Below, one piece after another: positions 37,001-45,869 of a stretch of DNA of 64,000 nt. This DNA comes from Lentimicrobium sp. Lineage in GTDB: Bacteria > Bacteroidota > Bacteroidia > Bacteroidales > Lentimicrobiaceae. Positions within the stretch are counted from its first letter, which is position 1; each line of letters starts with the position of its first letter. The stretch is from the NCBI GenBank assembly GCA_019429275.1, contig JAHYJC010000011.1:1-64000 (forward strand). The letters run 5' to 3'. The notes beneath the pieces are model-generated. The model had not been told where the DNA came from. It did not search any database and saw nothing but the letters and a program-made list of their open reading frames with translations. The translations under genes and the position numbers were made by a program.

Positions 37001-37927
37001 TTGAGCATTGTCACCAACGAGCAGCAAGTAGGTAAGGCCCTGGTTTGCATAGTAATCGGCCACAAAAGTTTTAATTGCAGCTGCATTGACTCCGATGGTT
37101 GCAACATCAACCATTTCAGTAGGAATGCCAATGGTCTTTTTCCATGCTACAAATTCCTCCATATCGGGCATAAAAGCACCATGAGAAATAATAAGCATAT
37201 TTCCCTGCTCTTCCAGAGGAGTATAGCGCGATCCGTTGCCTGCATTCAGAAAGTGCCTTTCATAAATTCTCTGATACTCACTGTCAACAGCTTCTGATTG
37301 CAATTGATGGTTTAGAACATTGTAGTTTGAAATTCCGTTTTCATAGATTTCAACCGTCATTTGATAATAAACCCGGAGTATTTTAGTCACAGGATTGTAA
37401 CTGAACGGATTGGCTATTATGGTTTGTCCCCTGTAATCGCGCAAAATGTAAGGATCGCGGAGGCTGGCCTGTGCCGATGGAAAAAATTCATCCCTGTCAT
37501 AAGTTCTGCCATACACATAAGGAACGGTGGAAGGATCGATATCGCGGGTAAAATTACCCTTGGAGGGAGCAATTTCAATGAAAGGATAGTCGATGTAACG
37601 CGATGAAACAACCCTTACTTCCATTTGTGCCTGATCGGGAATAATAACAGAAGCCGTAAGTTTTGGCAGATCAGGGTTGCCTTTTTCAAGTAGGCTGGTT
37701 GCACCTTCTACATCAACCACAAAGGCTTCTCCCCTCGAGGTATTAACCGGGTTCAGGAAAAACCCTCCCAGGTTAAATTCAACTACAGTAGCCGAAGCAT
37801 CGTTAGAAACCAGTTGTGTTGCTATAGGCACAGGGCTATCTGAAGTAATGGTTACCCAATTTTGAGCAGAAACCATTCCGCCCAAAAAAAGTAACATTGC
37901 AATTAAAAATACATTTCGTAAACGCAT
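34091..37927 (-). CDS. Gingipain-like C25 cysteine peptidase with PKD and T9SS domains
   Basis: This 1278-residue protein has a signal peptide (about 1-21), an N-terminal propeptide (about 25-225, 'KGNPDLPKLTASVIIPD'), and a C25 catalytic domain (about 240-590) with 'YLLLVGDNAQIP', catalytic His in 'INYTGHGSQTSW' and catalytic Cys in 'WSVACVNGDF'. An Ig-like domain, CARDB-like segments ('DYGESVLMTLAFKNVGTEAIENVEVTL', 'DPGETFDLNIALSNAGSAAAYNVTALL'), a PKD domain (about 1115-1195, 'SWAWSFPGG', 'PGVYDVTLTVSDG') and a T9SS sorting domain ('VLVYPNPGNGNFTI') follow. It should be a secreted or surface protease. It lies 18 bp after a second C25 gene and is co-transcribed with it. Confidence 0.93.
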   Translation of the reverse strand: MRLRNVFLIAMLLFLGGMVSAQNWVTITSDSPVPIATQLVSNDASATVVEFNLGGFFLNPVNTSRGEAFVVDVEGATSLLEKGNPDLPKLTASVIIPDQAQMEVRVVSSRYIDYPFIEIAPSKGNFTRDIDPSTVPYVYGRTYDRDEFFPSAQASLRDPYILRDYRGQTIIANPFSYNPVTKILRVYYQMTVEIYENGISNYNVLNHQLQSEAVDSEYQRIYERHFLNAGNGSRYTPLEEQGNMLIISHGAFMPDMEEFVAWKKTIGIPTEMVDVATIGVNAAAIKTFVADYYANQGLTYLLLVGDNAQIPTVTTGSLGGPSDHAYGYIVGNDHYPDIFVGRFSAETNAHVQTQVARTITYEQNPDVSVDWFSLGLGIASSEGTGDDGEYDWQHMRNLRAQMLDYTYTAVSELYDGSQGGNDAPGNPNSGHVTAELNEGRSIINYTGHGSQTSWSSSGFSNTGVNGLSNNGKWPFIWSVACVNGDFQNGTCFAEAWLRATNIDGPTGALATLMSTINQTWNPPMEGQDEMVAILVESYENNIKRTFGGISMNGCMQMNDAYGSGGANMTDTWLCFGDPSVMVRTAFPEELTVTHEPVAFIGSDQYIINCTVENAFACLTIDGEIIGSAYISGGAASISFPTLNDVGTMKLAVTAFNHVPYIADIDIFPLDGPYVIYNSQLINDETGNNNQQVDYGESVLMTLAFKNVGTEAIENVEVTLSSANPSIFLSDTTEVYPIIGAGEIESVTDGFAFSIGNDLPDGTAVILNYVAVSGEQQWTGSFSVITHSVKLEFAGNTISDESGNNNGKADPGETFDLNIALSNAGSAAAYNVTALLFCDDPNILLSVDSLNYGMINGNETLTSAFTATAHPATPSGYVAQFELQIYADSGFVASGSFSIVIGQIPVLIIDLDKNHNSAPAIQSCLSNISVASDLVTEWPGVLGTYQSVFVCLGIYPNNTVLSSAQGQSLANFLSLNGGKIYMEGGDTWAYNTATAVHPMFMINGLTDGSGDLQTLNGIESTMTDGMAFVFQGDNSYIDRLSPIGEAVSIFKNSSPVYDATISFDGGAYKTIGSSFEFGGLVDNDSRSVKDTLMMEYINFFGLSTAAPLFANFIASDVQVCENEAITFTDFSAGDILSWAWSFPGGVPDTSDEQNPVVFYAEPGVYDVTLTVSDGVNTHTSAKDGYITVDYCMGVNDVPARAEVLVYPNPGNGNFTIELPEFTGETSLRVIAATGKEVYRTETGQPGIQSLNLPESSSGVYILLIDNVQFSRRIKLVVGH

Positions 37928-37945
37928 GTTTTATGTTTTAGGTGA

Positions 37946-40900
37946 TTATTCAGACAAAACTACTTTTCTGACTTCAGTTTTGTCGCCGGTTTCCATTTTC
38001 AGGAAATAAATACCAGGATTCATTCCATTGGCATCAAATGTAATGGATTGATTCCCTGACATAGAGCCTTCTGCAATGGTACGTATATCCTGACCCAACA
38101 AATTCATCAGGCTTACACGCACCTGGGTTTCACGTTGAAGTCCAAAATTAATGGTTAACTGATTGCGGAAAGGATTTGGATAAATGCTGAGCGCACCAGC
38201 CATTTCAGGAACGTTGACTTTTACCATTGAGAAATAAAGTTCTGCAGAGGGTTCAGAGCTACATCCGTTTTCAGCGGTTACTATTACATAATAATAATCC
38301 GATTCTTCGGGTATATAAATCTGATACACAGCCCCTTCAATTGGTCCATCGGAGTTATACCACTGGTTTCCTTCTACAGCACTTGAAATCAGCTCAATTT
38401 CATTTTGCTCAACTACAGGAGTTTCTGGTTTGAATCCAACCAATATTTCAATTTCGGTTGTGTCAGTACTCATTAATTGAGAGGCTATAACAGTGAGGAC
38501 CGTTGTATCTGTCAGCCATGCCACAGGGTTGTAGATTTCAGAATTTGATAACATTTCAATCGGCGACCAGGCATAAACAATGTTTCCGGTAGATGCGGCA
38601 TTCTCAACAAAAGCAAAAAGATTGACTTCGCCTTCTCCGCATAATGTTGCAGGATATGCAAAGGCTTTAACTGCAAATTCTGTTCCTGAGCCACTTCCGT
38701 TTGAAGACGGGAAGTTGATGTCATCAATAAAAGCGGCATCAGAACCTCCTGTAACACTGTTATCCTTGCTATATGTCCACTTGAAAGTGCGCTGACCAGG
38801 AGTAACAGGATAAGTTTCGGTACCCCAGGCAACATCACCTGACCATGAACCCTTTTCAACACCATCAATATAAAACTTAAGGAAATCATAGCCGCTTTCA
38901 CTGGATACCATTCTGGCAAATGAAATGTTATCTGCAGCAGTTACATCCATGATTATCTGTAGTGTGGTGGATGCATTATGTCCGATTGCACCCGAACGGG
39001 CAGCATAGGTGCCTCCGTTTACAGAAGTGGTTGTAATGGCCCAGGGAACAGGACTGCTGTTTACCCATGGATATGCACTAAAATCACCGGTTTCGAAGTC
39101 TTCGATAATCAAGCCGATTTTGGGTGAATAAATTTTCGTGGAATTGTAAACACCGGAAGCATTTGAAAGATACATGCTCACCGTTGTTCCGATAGGAGCA
39201 TCGGGGCTGACCGAAACATTATACATTGCATACATCGATGAGCCTGCTTCAATATCGCCAACAAGATTGTGCACGGCATCTACATCAATCCACTCACTTT
39301 CGGAAAACAAATAAGCTTCGGTACCTGGAGCGATACAATGGCCGGCATTGTTTACCTGTAGCGAAATAACGACATTTTCACCTGGATCAAGGCGACCGTT
39401 GCCATTTCCGGTTCCGGCTATAATATCATCAATGGTAATCCCTCCTGAAGCAAGTACAGGTGCATTAAGCTTCAACGTGAAATTGGCGTTCCAGATTTCA
39501 GTTCCGTTTGAGATTTCGAGGGCAAACTGGGCAGGATGCTGATCGGGCAGCCATTCGCTGGCAACAACTTCAAAAACACCATCAATACTGATGATTTCAC
39601 CGGGAAGGATATTTGGCCAGGTTTCGGTTGCCTGATTTACAGTTACATAAGGACTGGTTGATGAAATGGTTACCGTAAGCTCGTTCGATTCAGAATTACC
39701 AACATTTTTGAGCGCCATGTCAAATCCAAAAGTTTCACCATATTCTGCTGTCTGGCTGTTATTTGAATTTGCATCATTTACTACCTGCGATTGCATCAAT
39801 ACATAAGGGCCTTCCGGCGATGCAACAAGTACAGTTCCAATGTAAGGTTGTTTATTCTGGGCTGTAATGATAACTTCAGCTTCACCGGGAACCGTGATGG
39901 GGTTAAGCATTACTTCAGCTACACCCAGGTCATCAGCAAGTGCACTTCCGTACAAAACTCCCTCTTTTGAAATGGCAACATAGGCGTAAGGCTCTGTATT
40001 TACAGTAAAAGATGTTGAAGAAAGCGGCATTAGGGGTTCATAGGAAACTGTCATTTCTGGTGGAGCACTGAAATAAATCATGAGCGAAGGGTCTCCCATG
40101 AGGCAGTACACCTGCCAGTAATAGGTGATCCTTGAAGAGCCAGATTCGGTCACAGCAAGATTTCCAGCAACAAACATCTGGGCCTGGGTGGTAAACCATT
40201 CTTCAAAAGCTTCACCATGAGTATGGAATGCACGGTCGTAACTTCCAAGGGTTGTATTTTCATAAAGAGGATTAACAACCACGGTTCCTACGCCAACTCC
40301 AAAATAAAAATCTTCATCCCAATAAGTACTGTTTGAAGCACCAATGTATCCTATGGCTCCTTTATCCTGTGCACGGAGAAGTTCCTCGCCAAAACAATTG
40401 GTATTATAGGTGCTCGTTAAGCAGCAGTTACCCACAAGCAACGGATATTTACCATAATTCTGCAATGCCGGAATATGAGAAATATTGAAAGACGGATCAG
40501 ACCATCCGCTTGAACCACCATGCGCTGTGTAATTTCCATAAGCAACCCCATCACTCACATTTTGCCTGATGGCGGCAGCCGAACTGCCTGATGCCGGATA
40601 AAGGTAGGTGTGACTTGTCAGACCATGTGCCTCATTAAAATAATGGTTGGTTCCGTAGTTAATCTGTCCGTTTCCATGAACTGCAGCAAAACTTCCATCC
40701 ACACCCGAAACCATTACAACTTCATTAAGGAAGGATGGATCGGGGAACTGATACTGCTCATACATAAGTGTTTTGTCAATCTGCGGCTGAAGCTGAGCAA
40801 TAGAAGTTGCAGAAAAACGGCCGTAATAAACCTCAGGAAGAATATCGTTGGTATATTCACAATAGTAAAGGTCGGTTACATGGCCTCCCTGGCTGTATGC

Positions 40901-41869
40901 CGGAATTTGTGCAACATCACCAACAAACAAAACAAAAGTGGGTGCCGGATCTTCGACAGTGCCTGCGTTGTAAAGGCCTTGCAGGTAAGTCTTGATTGAA
41001 GCAGTGGTGGTTCCAACTTCAGGATTATTTGTGTAGGCTTCAATAATGGTAAATCCTTTTCTGGTTTTCCAGTCGATGTAGGTCTGGAGCGTTTCTTCAA
41101 ACATAGGATCTGAAACGATAACCATTTTTACAGGATAACGGGTAAGATTTCCGCGATCGTTTGAACCTTTAGGTAATTGATTCAGGAAGTTAAAGCCTCC
41201 AAAATAGGGCGAACGTGTTTTGTCGTTTAAGAGCGAGGTTGCTGAATAATCAGCTCTGTTGAATTTTACATCAACCACTACATTGCTGTATACCCTGATT
41301 TTGCCCTGCACCGGATTGTATTCAACAGGAGCAATTTCGAGGCGGGCAATGCGAATATTTCGCATAATGCCAATTACCTCAACCCTGGCCAAAATATTTT
41401 CGTTAAATTTATTTTCACTGTAAGCAGAAGTGTTGATTACAAAATTTTCTGACCCCTTTCCACTTTTTGTTACCCCGGGTTGGGTTGGCATAAGTTGGTT
41501 CTGGATGCCCAAATCGCTGAGATTGTATTCCATTACATCATAGGAGATAACAGAAACTTCTGGCTCTGCACCCACAGGAATTTCAATCAACCGCCTCATT
41601 ACCGGAAGTTTGGGTAATCCTTCTTCCCAGGTAAAGGTATAGCCTGTTGCTGAAATTTCAGTGAATAAGCCGTTTTTGGTGTTTACATCAAAGTGGCTGA
41701 ATTCCGCAAAGGAATTTGTAACCCTGATGCCCTGAAACGAGTTTTCGGTTAGCACAACGCCATTCTGTTGTCCTGAATTCAGCACAACCTGTGCAAACAA
41801 ACTGGTACCGGCAAGAATAATCCCTGCCATTATACCAGCAGCAAAAAAATTTTGTAATGTTTTTTTCAT
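37946..41869 (-). CDS. Gingipain-like C25 cysteine peptidase with cleaved-adhesin-like and T9SS domains
   Basis: The 1307-residue paralogue of the next gene has a signal peptide (about 1-26), a propeptide with 'EGLPKLPVMRRLIEIPVGAE', and a C25 domain (about 245-610) containing 'FVLFVGDVAQIPAY', catalytic His in 'GNYTAHGGSSGW' and Cys in 'LVGNCCLTSTYN'. CARDB-like Ig segments follow, then a MAM/cleaved-adhesin-like jelly roll (about 970-1090, 'IIEDFETGDFSAYPW', 'AAFIDDINFPS') and a T9SS sorting domain ('LSIYPNPFRNQLTI', about 1230). Catalytic residues appear intact. The adhesin-like module recalls the haemagglutinin region of gingipains. It is the first gene of the two-gene unit. Confidence 0.93.
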   Translation of the reverse strand: MKKTLQNFFAAGIMAGIILAGTSLFAQVVLNSGQQNGVVLTENSFQGIRVTNSFAEFSHFDVNTKNGLFTEISATGYTFTWEEGLPKLPVMRRLIEIPVGAEPEVSVISYDVMEYNLSDLGIQNQLMPTQPGVTKSGKGSENFVINTSAYSENKFNENILARVEVIGIMRNIRIARLEIAPVEYNPVQGKIRVYSNVVVDVKFNRADYSATSLLNDKTRSPYFGGFNFLNQLPKGSNDRGNLTRYPVKMVIVSDPMFEETLQTYIDWKTRKGFTIIEAYTNNPEVGTTTASIKTYLQGLYNAGTVEDPAPTFVLFVGDVAQIPAYSQGGHVTDLYYCEYTNDILPEVYYGRFSATSIAQLQPQIDKTLMYEQYQFPDPSFLNEVVMVSGVDGSFAAVHGNGQINYGTNHYFNEAHGLTSHTYLYPASGSSAAAIRQNVSDGVAYGNYTAHGGSSGWSDPSFNISHIPALQNYGKYPLLVGNCCLTSTYNTNCFGEELLRAQDKGAIGYIGASNSTYWDEDFYFGVGVGTVVVNPLYENTTLGSYDRAFHTHGEAFEEWFTTQAQMFVAGNLAVTESGSSRITYYWQVYCLMGDPSLMIYFSAPPEMTVSYEPLMPLSSTSFTVNTEPYAYVAISKEGVLYGSALADDLGVAEVMLNPITVPGEAEVIITAQNKQPYIGTVLVASPEGPYVLMQSQVVNDANSNNSQTAEYGETFGFDMALKNVGNSESNELTVTISSTSPYVTVNQATETWPNILPGEIISIDGVFEVVASEWLPDQHPAQFALEISNGTEIWNANFTLKLNAPVLASGGITIDDIIAGTGNGNGRLDPGENVVISLQVNNAGHCIAPGTEAYLFSESEWIDVDAVHNLVGDIEAGSSMYAMYNVSVSPDAPIGTTVSMYLSNASGVYNSTKIYSPKIGLIIEDFETGDFSAYPWVNSSPVPWAITTTSVNGGTYAARSGAIGHNASTTLQIIMDVTAADNISFARMVSSESGYDFLKFYIDGVEKGSWSGDVAWGTETYPVTPGQRTFKWTYSKDNSVTGGSDAAFIDDINFPSSNGSGSGTEFAVKAFAYPATLCGEGEVNLFAFVENAASTGNIVYAWSPIEMLSNSEIYNPVAWLTDTTVLTVIASQLMSTDTTEIEILVGFKPETPVVEQNEIELISSAVEGNQWYNSDGPIEGAVYQIYIPEESDYYYVIVTAENGCSSEPSAELYFSMVKVNVPEMAGALSIYPNPFRNQLTINFGLQRETQVRVSLMNLLGQDIRTIAEGSMSGNQSITFDANGMNPGIYFLKMETGDKTEVRKVVLSE

Positions 41870-42240
41870 GAATAATTTTTTTGATTTTTTCGTATATACG
41901 ACAACGCAAAACTAATTAAAAAATAAGCCAAACCTATTTTTATGGCAAAAAAAAACAAATGCTTAGTTATCTGATTGACAATTTACTATGAATGTTTTTC
42001 TTTTAAAGTTATTTGGATTCATTCTGCTTAACAAATTTTTTTAATAACTTTTGGGAGACTGTCAGGGTATTTGATGGCCTAAAAGGTTTGTCTTTACTCA
42101 AAAAGTTGAAATTTGAAAGTCATTGGATTGATCCACTCACTGTTAAACAAACTATGAGCGGTATATCAACTACAGATAAAAATTGAGCTTTGAAAACTAA
42201 GGTGAAGGAGCCAGGTGTTTTTAATTTCTATAATGCTGAA
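41870..42240. other. 371-bp intergenic region upstream of the C25 peptidases
   Basis: AT-rich, without a recognisable ORF, RNA or clear terminator hairpin. It should contain the promoter of the peptidase pair and the 3' end of the permease transcript. Confidence 0.4.
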
Positions 42241-43482
42241 TCATTGCAAATGCAGCGATTTTATTACTGAACCCATTTTACCGATATTTCTGACAGGTAG
42301 CCAGGCTGCAACAAAGCCAATCAGTGAAACTACAATAAAAACATAAACAAAATCTTTAACCTGCATCATTACCGGATAGGAATCAATCAGAAAAGAACCT
42401 CCTTCGGCATTTATTTTTACAATCCCGAACTTCTGTTGCACAAAACTAATGGCCGCTCCTAAAAACATTCCGGCAACTGCACCGCCAAAAGAGACCATCA
42501 TTCCCTGTAAAAGAAAAATTTTGCGGATTAAATGCTCATCAGCTCCCATGCTTTGCAAAACAGCAATGTCTTTCTTTTTTTCGAGAATCAGCATAGAAAT
42601 GGAGCCTATTACATTGAAAGTGGCAATAATAAGTATAAAACCAAGAATCATGAAAATAGCCCACTTTTCTGACCGCATAATTTTATAGAGCATTTCTTGC
42701 TGCTCAAAACGGTTTTTAACAATAAAATCGTTGCCCAGAATGGTTTGAATTTCTTTCTGTGTTTCGATCAGGTCGGCATCATTTCTAAGGGCAATCTCTA
42801 CTGCCGATAATTCACTTTCATATTCCAGCGTTTCGCGGGCAAAGGAAAGAGGAACAATCATATACTTTGAATCGAAGTCCTGCTGTATAGAAAAAATTCC
42901 CACCGGCCTGATGTCCAAGCGGTTAAATGCCTGTTCTGGATTCAGGCCGGGATTGGCTGTGCGGCGGGGGGCATAAACCTCAATCTCCTGAAAAACATTA
43001 TCAAGATTTAGTCCAAGAAAAAAGGCAACGCCTTGACCTGGAATGGCAAGGGGCCTGCCTTTGTACTCAAGCATCATACTTCCTTCCACCATCATCTGAT
43101 TCAGGCCTGTCCAGGTTTCGTAATTTTTGTCAACGCCTTTAAGTGTTGCCAGGTATTGGTTGGTGCCATAGCGGAGCAGTACTTTTTCTTCAATAACGCC
43201 TGTTTGGGCCGCAATATTCTTTATACCTGCCACCTTTTCCCATGCATAAGTGTTGTCGTTAAAAGTTTTGCCCTTAACGGGATATACTTTTATGTGAGGG
43301 TCGAATGTATTGAAAAGGGATATCACAAGACTTTCAAATCCATTGAATACCGATAGAACCACAATAAGAGCCATGGTACCGATGGTTACCCCTGCAACAG
43401 AAACCCCTGAAATGATATTGATTACATTGTGCGATTTCTTCGATTTCAGGTATCTCCAGGCGATAAAAAGCGGTAGTTTCAA
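42241..43482 (-). CDS. FtsX-like ABC transporter permease (LolC/LolE type)
   Basis: The 413-residue membrane protein has one N-terminal TM helix (about 24-48), a large periplasmic MacB-like domain (about 50-265, 'VYAPRRTANPGLNPEQAF'), and three C-terminal TM helices (about 275-400), the topology of the LolC/E lipoprotein-release permeases. 'FIAWRYLKSKKSHNVINIISGVSVAGVTIGTMALIVVLSVFNGFE' is typical of the family. The cognate ATPase is not adjacent, which is usual in Bacteroidota. It lies 26 bp behind rbfA and is likely co-transcribed. Its role is probably lipoprotein trafficking to the outer membrane. Confidence 0.9.
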   Translation of the reverse strand: MKLPLFIAWRYLKSKKSHNVINIISGVSVAGVTIGTMALIVVLSVFNGFESLVISLFNTFDPHIKVYPVKGKTFNDNTYAWEKVAGIKNIAAQTGVIEEKVLLRYGTNQYLATLKGVDKNYETWTGLNQMMVEGSMMLEYKGRPLAIPGQGVAFFLGLNLDNVFQEIEVYAPRRTANPGLNPEQAFNRLDIRPVGIFSIQQDFDSKYMIVPLSFARETLEYESELSAVEIALRNDADLIETQKEIQTILGNDFIVKNRFEQQEMLYKIMRSEKWAIFMILGFILIIATFNVIGSISMLILEKKKDIAVLQSMGADEHLIRKIFLLQGMMVSFGGAVAGMFLGAAISFVQQKFGIVKINAEGGSFLIDSYPVMMQVKDFVYVFIVVSLIGFVAAWLPVRNIGKMGSVIKSLHLQ

Positions 43483-43508
43483 TTGTCGGGCTTTGTCTGT
43501 TTGTAATT

Positions 43509-43847
43509 TCAGGCTTTGAGCAGATTATCAATATTCTCAATATAATCAAGCGAATCATCAACAAAAAATGCAAGTTCGGGTATAATCCTCAATTGTTTGC
43601 CAACACGAAGAGCAAGCTGGTGCCTTATCTCTTTCTTTGTTTTGTTGATACGTTTAAAAATCTCTTCCCTGTCACCAGCCCCGAAGAGGCTGAGATAAAC
43701 CTTGGCAAACGACAAATCGGGTGAGGCATAAACTTTGGTTACTGTAATCAGAAACCCCTTGAGATGGTCGCGTGCCATAAGCTGGAAAATTTCTCCAAGG
43801 TCTTTTTGAAGAAGCCGCGAAATCTTTTGTTGTCTTGTGCTTTCCAT
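43509..43847 (-). CDS. rbfA: Ribosome-binding factor A
   Basis: The 112-residue protein has the RbfA KH-like fold: 'RQQKISRLLQKDLGEIFQ', 'VTKVYASPDLSFAKVYLSLF', 'IRHQLALRVGKQLRIIPELAFFVDDSLDYIENIDNLL'. It matures the 30S subunit by acting on the 5' end of 16S rRNA. The start is the ATG at 43847. Longer in-frame starts upstream are rejected because a consensus TATCTTTG promoter element ends only 4 nt before this ATG; the transcript is probably leaderless or nearly so. Confidence 0.93.
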   Translation of the reverse strand: MESTRQQKISRLLQKDLGEIFQLMARDHLKGFLITVTKVYASPDLSFAKVYLSLFGAGDREEIFKRINKTKKEIRHQLALRVGKQLRIIPELAFFVDDSLDYIENIDNLLKA

Positions 43848-43851
43848 GGTG

Positions 43852-43859
43852 CAAAGATA
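43852..43859 (-). promoter_or_regulatory. -7 element (TATCTTTG) abutting the rbfA start
   Basis: Exact match to the TAnnTTTG consensus on the minus strand, separated from the rbfA ATG by only CACC. The predicted start of transcription falls at or next to the A of the start codon. Confidence 0.6.
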
Positions 43860-43934
43860 GGTAATAAATGATGAAGAGTTGCGTTGAAAGTCATTACTTT
43901 CGCCTCTTGTTTGCATATCAATCTGCAGAACTCC

Positions 43935-43942
43935 TATCTTTG
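43935..43942 (+). promoter_or_regulatory. -7 element (TATCTTTG) of the ABC exporter gene
   Basis: Exact consensus match on the plus strand with TTTG at 43910-43913 near -33; it lies 32 bp before the ATG at 43975. Confidence 0.6.
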
Positions 43943-43974
43943 TGAACGCTTCCCCAAAGTGAAGAAGCCTTTCT

Positions 43975-45795
43975 ATGAAAAACCTGTTTAAAGTACTCCG
44001 ATATGCCATTCCCTACTGGGGATTTGCATTGCTGAATATCTTCTTCAACATCTTCAGCATCCTGTTTTCGCTGGTTTCCTTTGCTGCTGTTGTTCCTGTG
44101 CTTAATATCCTGTTTAAGCTCGAAAAACCCCTGGATACAGTAGCCCCCCTTAAATGGAATGTAGGTTCGCTGAAAGAGCACTTTTATTATCAGATTGGCA
44201 TGCTCATTGACAAATACGATGAACTTACCGTATTGGCTTTCATCTGTGCTGTGCTTGTGGTGGTTTACCTGCTCAAGAATCTTTTCAGGTACCTGGCAAT
44301 GTTTTATATGGCCGAAGTACGCAACGGAGTAGTCAGAGACATAAGAAATGCTTTATACAAAAAAATACTCATTCTGCCACTATCCTATTATTCCGAGAAA
44401 AAGAAGGGTGACATTATTTCGCGCATGACCACCGATGTGCAGGAAGTTGAATGGTCGGTGTTAAGCTCACTTGAAATGATGTTCCGCGATCCGGTTACCA
44501 TCATTTCCTACCTGGTGACTTTGTTTATACTTGATTATGAGCTAACGTTGATGGTGCTTGTATTGCTGCCAATCAGCGGATTACTGATCGGTCAAATTGG
44601 CAAAAGCCTGAAGCGCACATCGGCCAAAGGGCAGATAAAAATGGGAGAATTGCTTTCGACCATCGAAGAAACCATAAGCGGCCTGCGAAACATCAAGGCT
44701 TTCAATGCCATAGAATGGGCCAACAGCAATTTCCAGGAAACCAACTTCAGGTATAACCGTTTGATGGTACGCCTGTATCGCAAAAGGGATCTTGCTTCAC
44801 CATTGAGTGAATTTCTTGGTATTGCAGTTTCTGTTTTTGTAATCTGGTACGGAGGAAAAATCATTCTTTCGCCGGGTTCAACTATGGATGCTGCCATTTT
44901 TATCATGTATATCCTTGTTTTTTCGCAATTGATCAACCCCATTAAGGCACTTTCCACAGCCATTTATAATGTGCAAAAAGGGGCGGCATCGGTTGAGCGC
45001 ATCGAGCAGGTGCTGGCTGCCGAAGAGGTCATCACCGAAGGTGAGAATGCCCGGCCAATCCATGAGTTTAAAAGCCGGATTGAATACCAAGATGTCTGGT
45101 TCCGCTACGGACAGGACGCTGTCTTGAAAAACATCAACCTGGTCATCCCCAAAGGAAAATCCATTGCCCTGGTAGGTGCTTCGGGATCGGGAAAATCAAC
45201 CATGGCCGATCTGCTGCCACGGTTTTATGACGTAACAAAAGGCGAAATCCTTATCGATGGCATTTCCATCCGAGAATTTGTCATCAGCGATGTGAGAGGT
45301 TTGATGGGAATAGTATCGCAGGAAACCATATTGTTCAATGCTTCGGTTTTCGAAAATATTGCTTTCGGAATGAAGGGGGTTACTCCCGAAGATGTCATTG
45401 CGGCAGCAAAAGTAGCCAACGCCCACGAATTCATTATGCAAATGCCCGAAGGCTATGAAACCAACATCGGCGACCGGGGCATAAAAATGTCGGGCGGCCA
45501 GCGGCAACGAATCAGCATTGCACGTGCAGTTCTGAGGAACCCTCCCATCATGATACTTGATGAAGCCACGTCGGCCCTGGATACCGAATCGGAAAGGCTG
45601 GTGCAGGATGCCCTGATTAACCTGATGCAAAACCGCACTTCGCTGGTCATTGCCCACCGCCTTTCCACCGTGCAGCATGCCGATGAAATCATTGTGCTGC
45701 AAAACGGTGGAATCGCTGAACGTGGCACCCACCCTGAGCTTATGGCTAAACAAGGCGTTTACAAAAGGTTGCACGACATGCAGTCGATTGGCTGA
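43975..45795 (+). CDS. MsbA-like ABC exporter (membrane plus ATPase domain)
   Basis: This 606-residue half-transporter has six TM helices in the first ~330 residues and an ATP-binding domain (about 360-600) with Walker A 'GASGSGKST', signature 'MSGGQRQRISIARA', Walker B 'IMILDEATSALD' and H-loop 'VIAHRLSTV'. It fits the MsbA/lipid-A-flippase or multidrug exporter group and works as a homodimer in the inner membrane. The gene is divergent from rbfA. Lipid or drug substrate cannot be decided. Confidence 0.92.
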   Translation: MKNLFKVLRYAIPYWGFALLNIFFNIFSILFSLVSFAAVVPVLNILFKLEKPLDTVAPLKWNVGSLKEHFYYQIGMLIDKYDELTVLAFICAVLVVVYLLKNLFRYLAMFYMAEVRNGVVRDIRNALYKKILILPLSYYSEKKKGDIISRMTTDVQEVEWSVLSSLEMMFRDPVTIISYLVTLFILDYELTLMVLVLLPISGLLIGQIGKSLKRTSAKGQIKMGELLSTIEETISGLRNIKAFNAIEWANSNFQETNFRYNRLMVRLYRKRDLASPLSEFLGIAVSVFVIWYGGKIILSPGSTMDAAIFIMYILVFSQLINPIKALSTAIYNVQKGAASVERIEQVLAAEEVITEGENARPIHEFKSRIEYQDVWFRYGQDAVLKNINLVIPKGKSIALVGASGSGKSTMADLLPRFYDVTKGEILIDGISIREFVISDVRGLMGIVSQETILFNASVFENIAFGMKGVTPEDVIAAAKVANAHEFIMQMPEGYETNIGDRGIKMSGGQRQRISIARAVLRNPPIMILDEATSALDTESERLVQDALINLMQNRTSLVIAHRLSTVQHADEIIVLQNGGIAERGTHPELMAKQGVYKRLHDMQSIG

Positions 45796-45846
45796 TCTGC
45801 TAAAAATCAGGCAGGAAAATCACTGCTCTTCATCCTGACAAAACCT

Positions 45847-45854
45847 TATCTTTG
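45847..45854 (+). promoter_or_regulatory. -7 element (TATCTTTG) of lysS
   Basis: Consensus match located 15 bp upstream of the lysS ATG (45870). The TTG inside this element (45852) is in frame with lysS and must not be mistaken for the start. Confidence 0.65.
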
Positions 45855-45869
45855 CAAAAATTTTTATTT

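Noticed and set aside
45196-45774. 192-codon minus-strand ORF opposite the ABC exporter ATPase domain
   Set aside because: The plus-strand frame has all ABC motifs; the antisense frame is a composition artefact.
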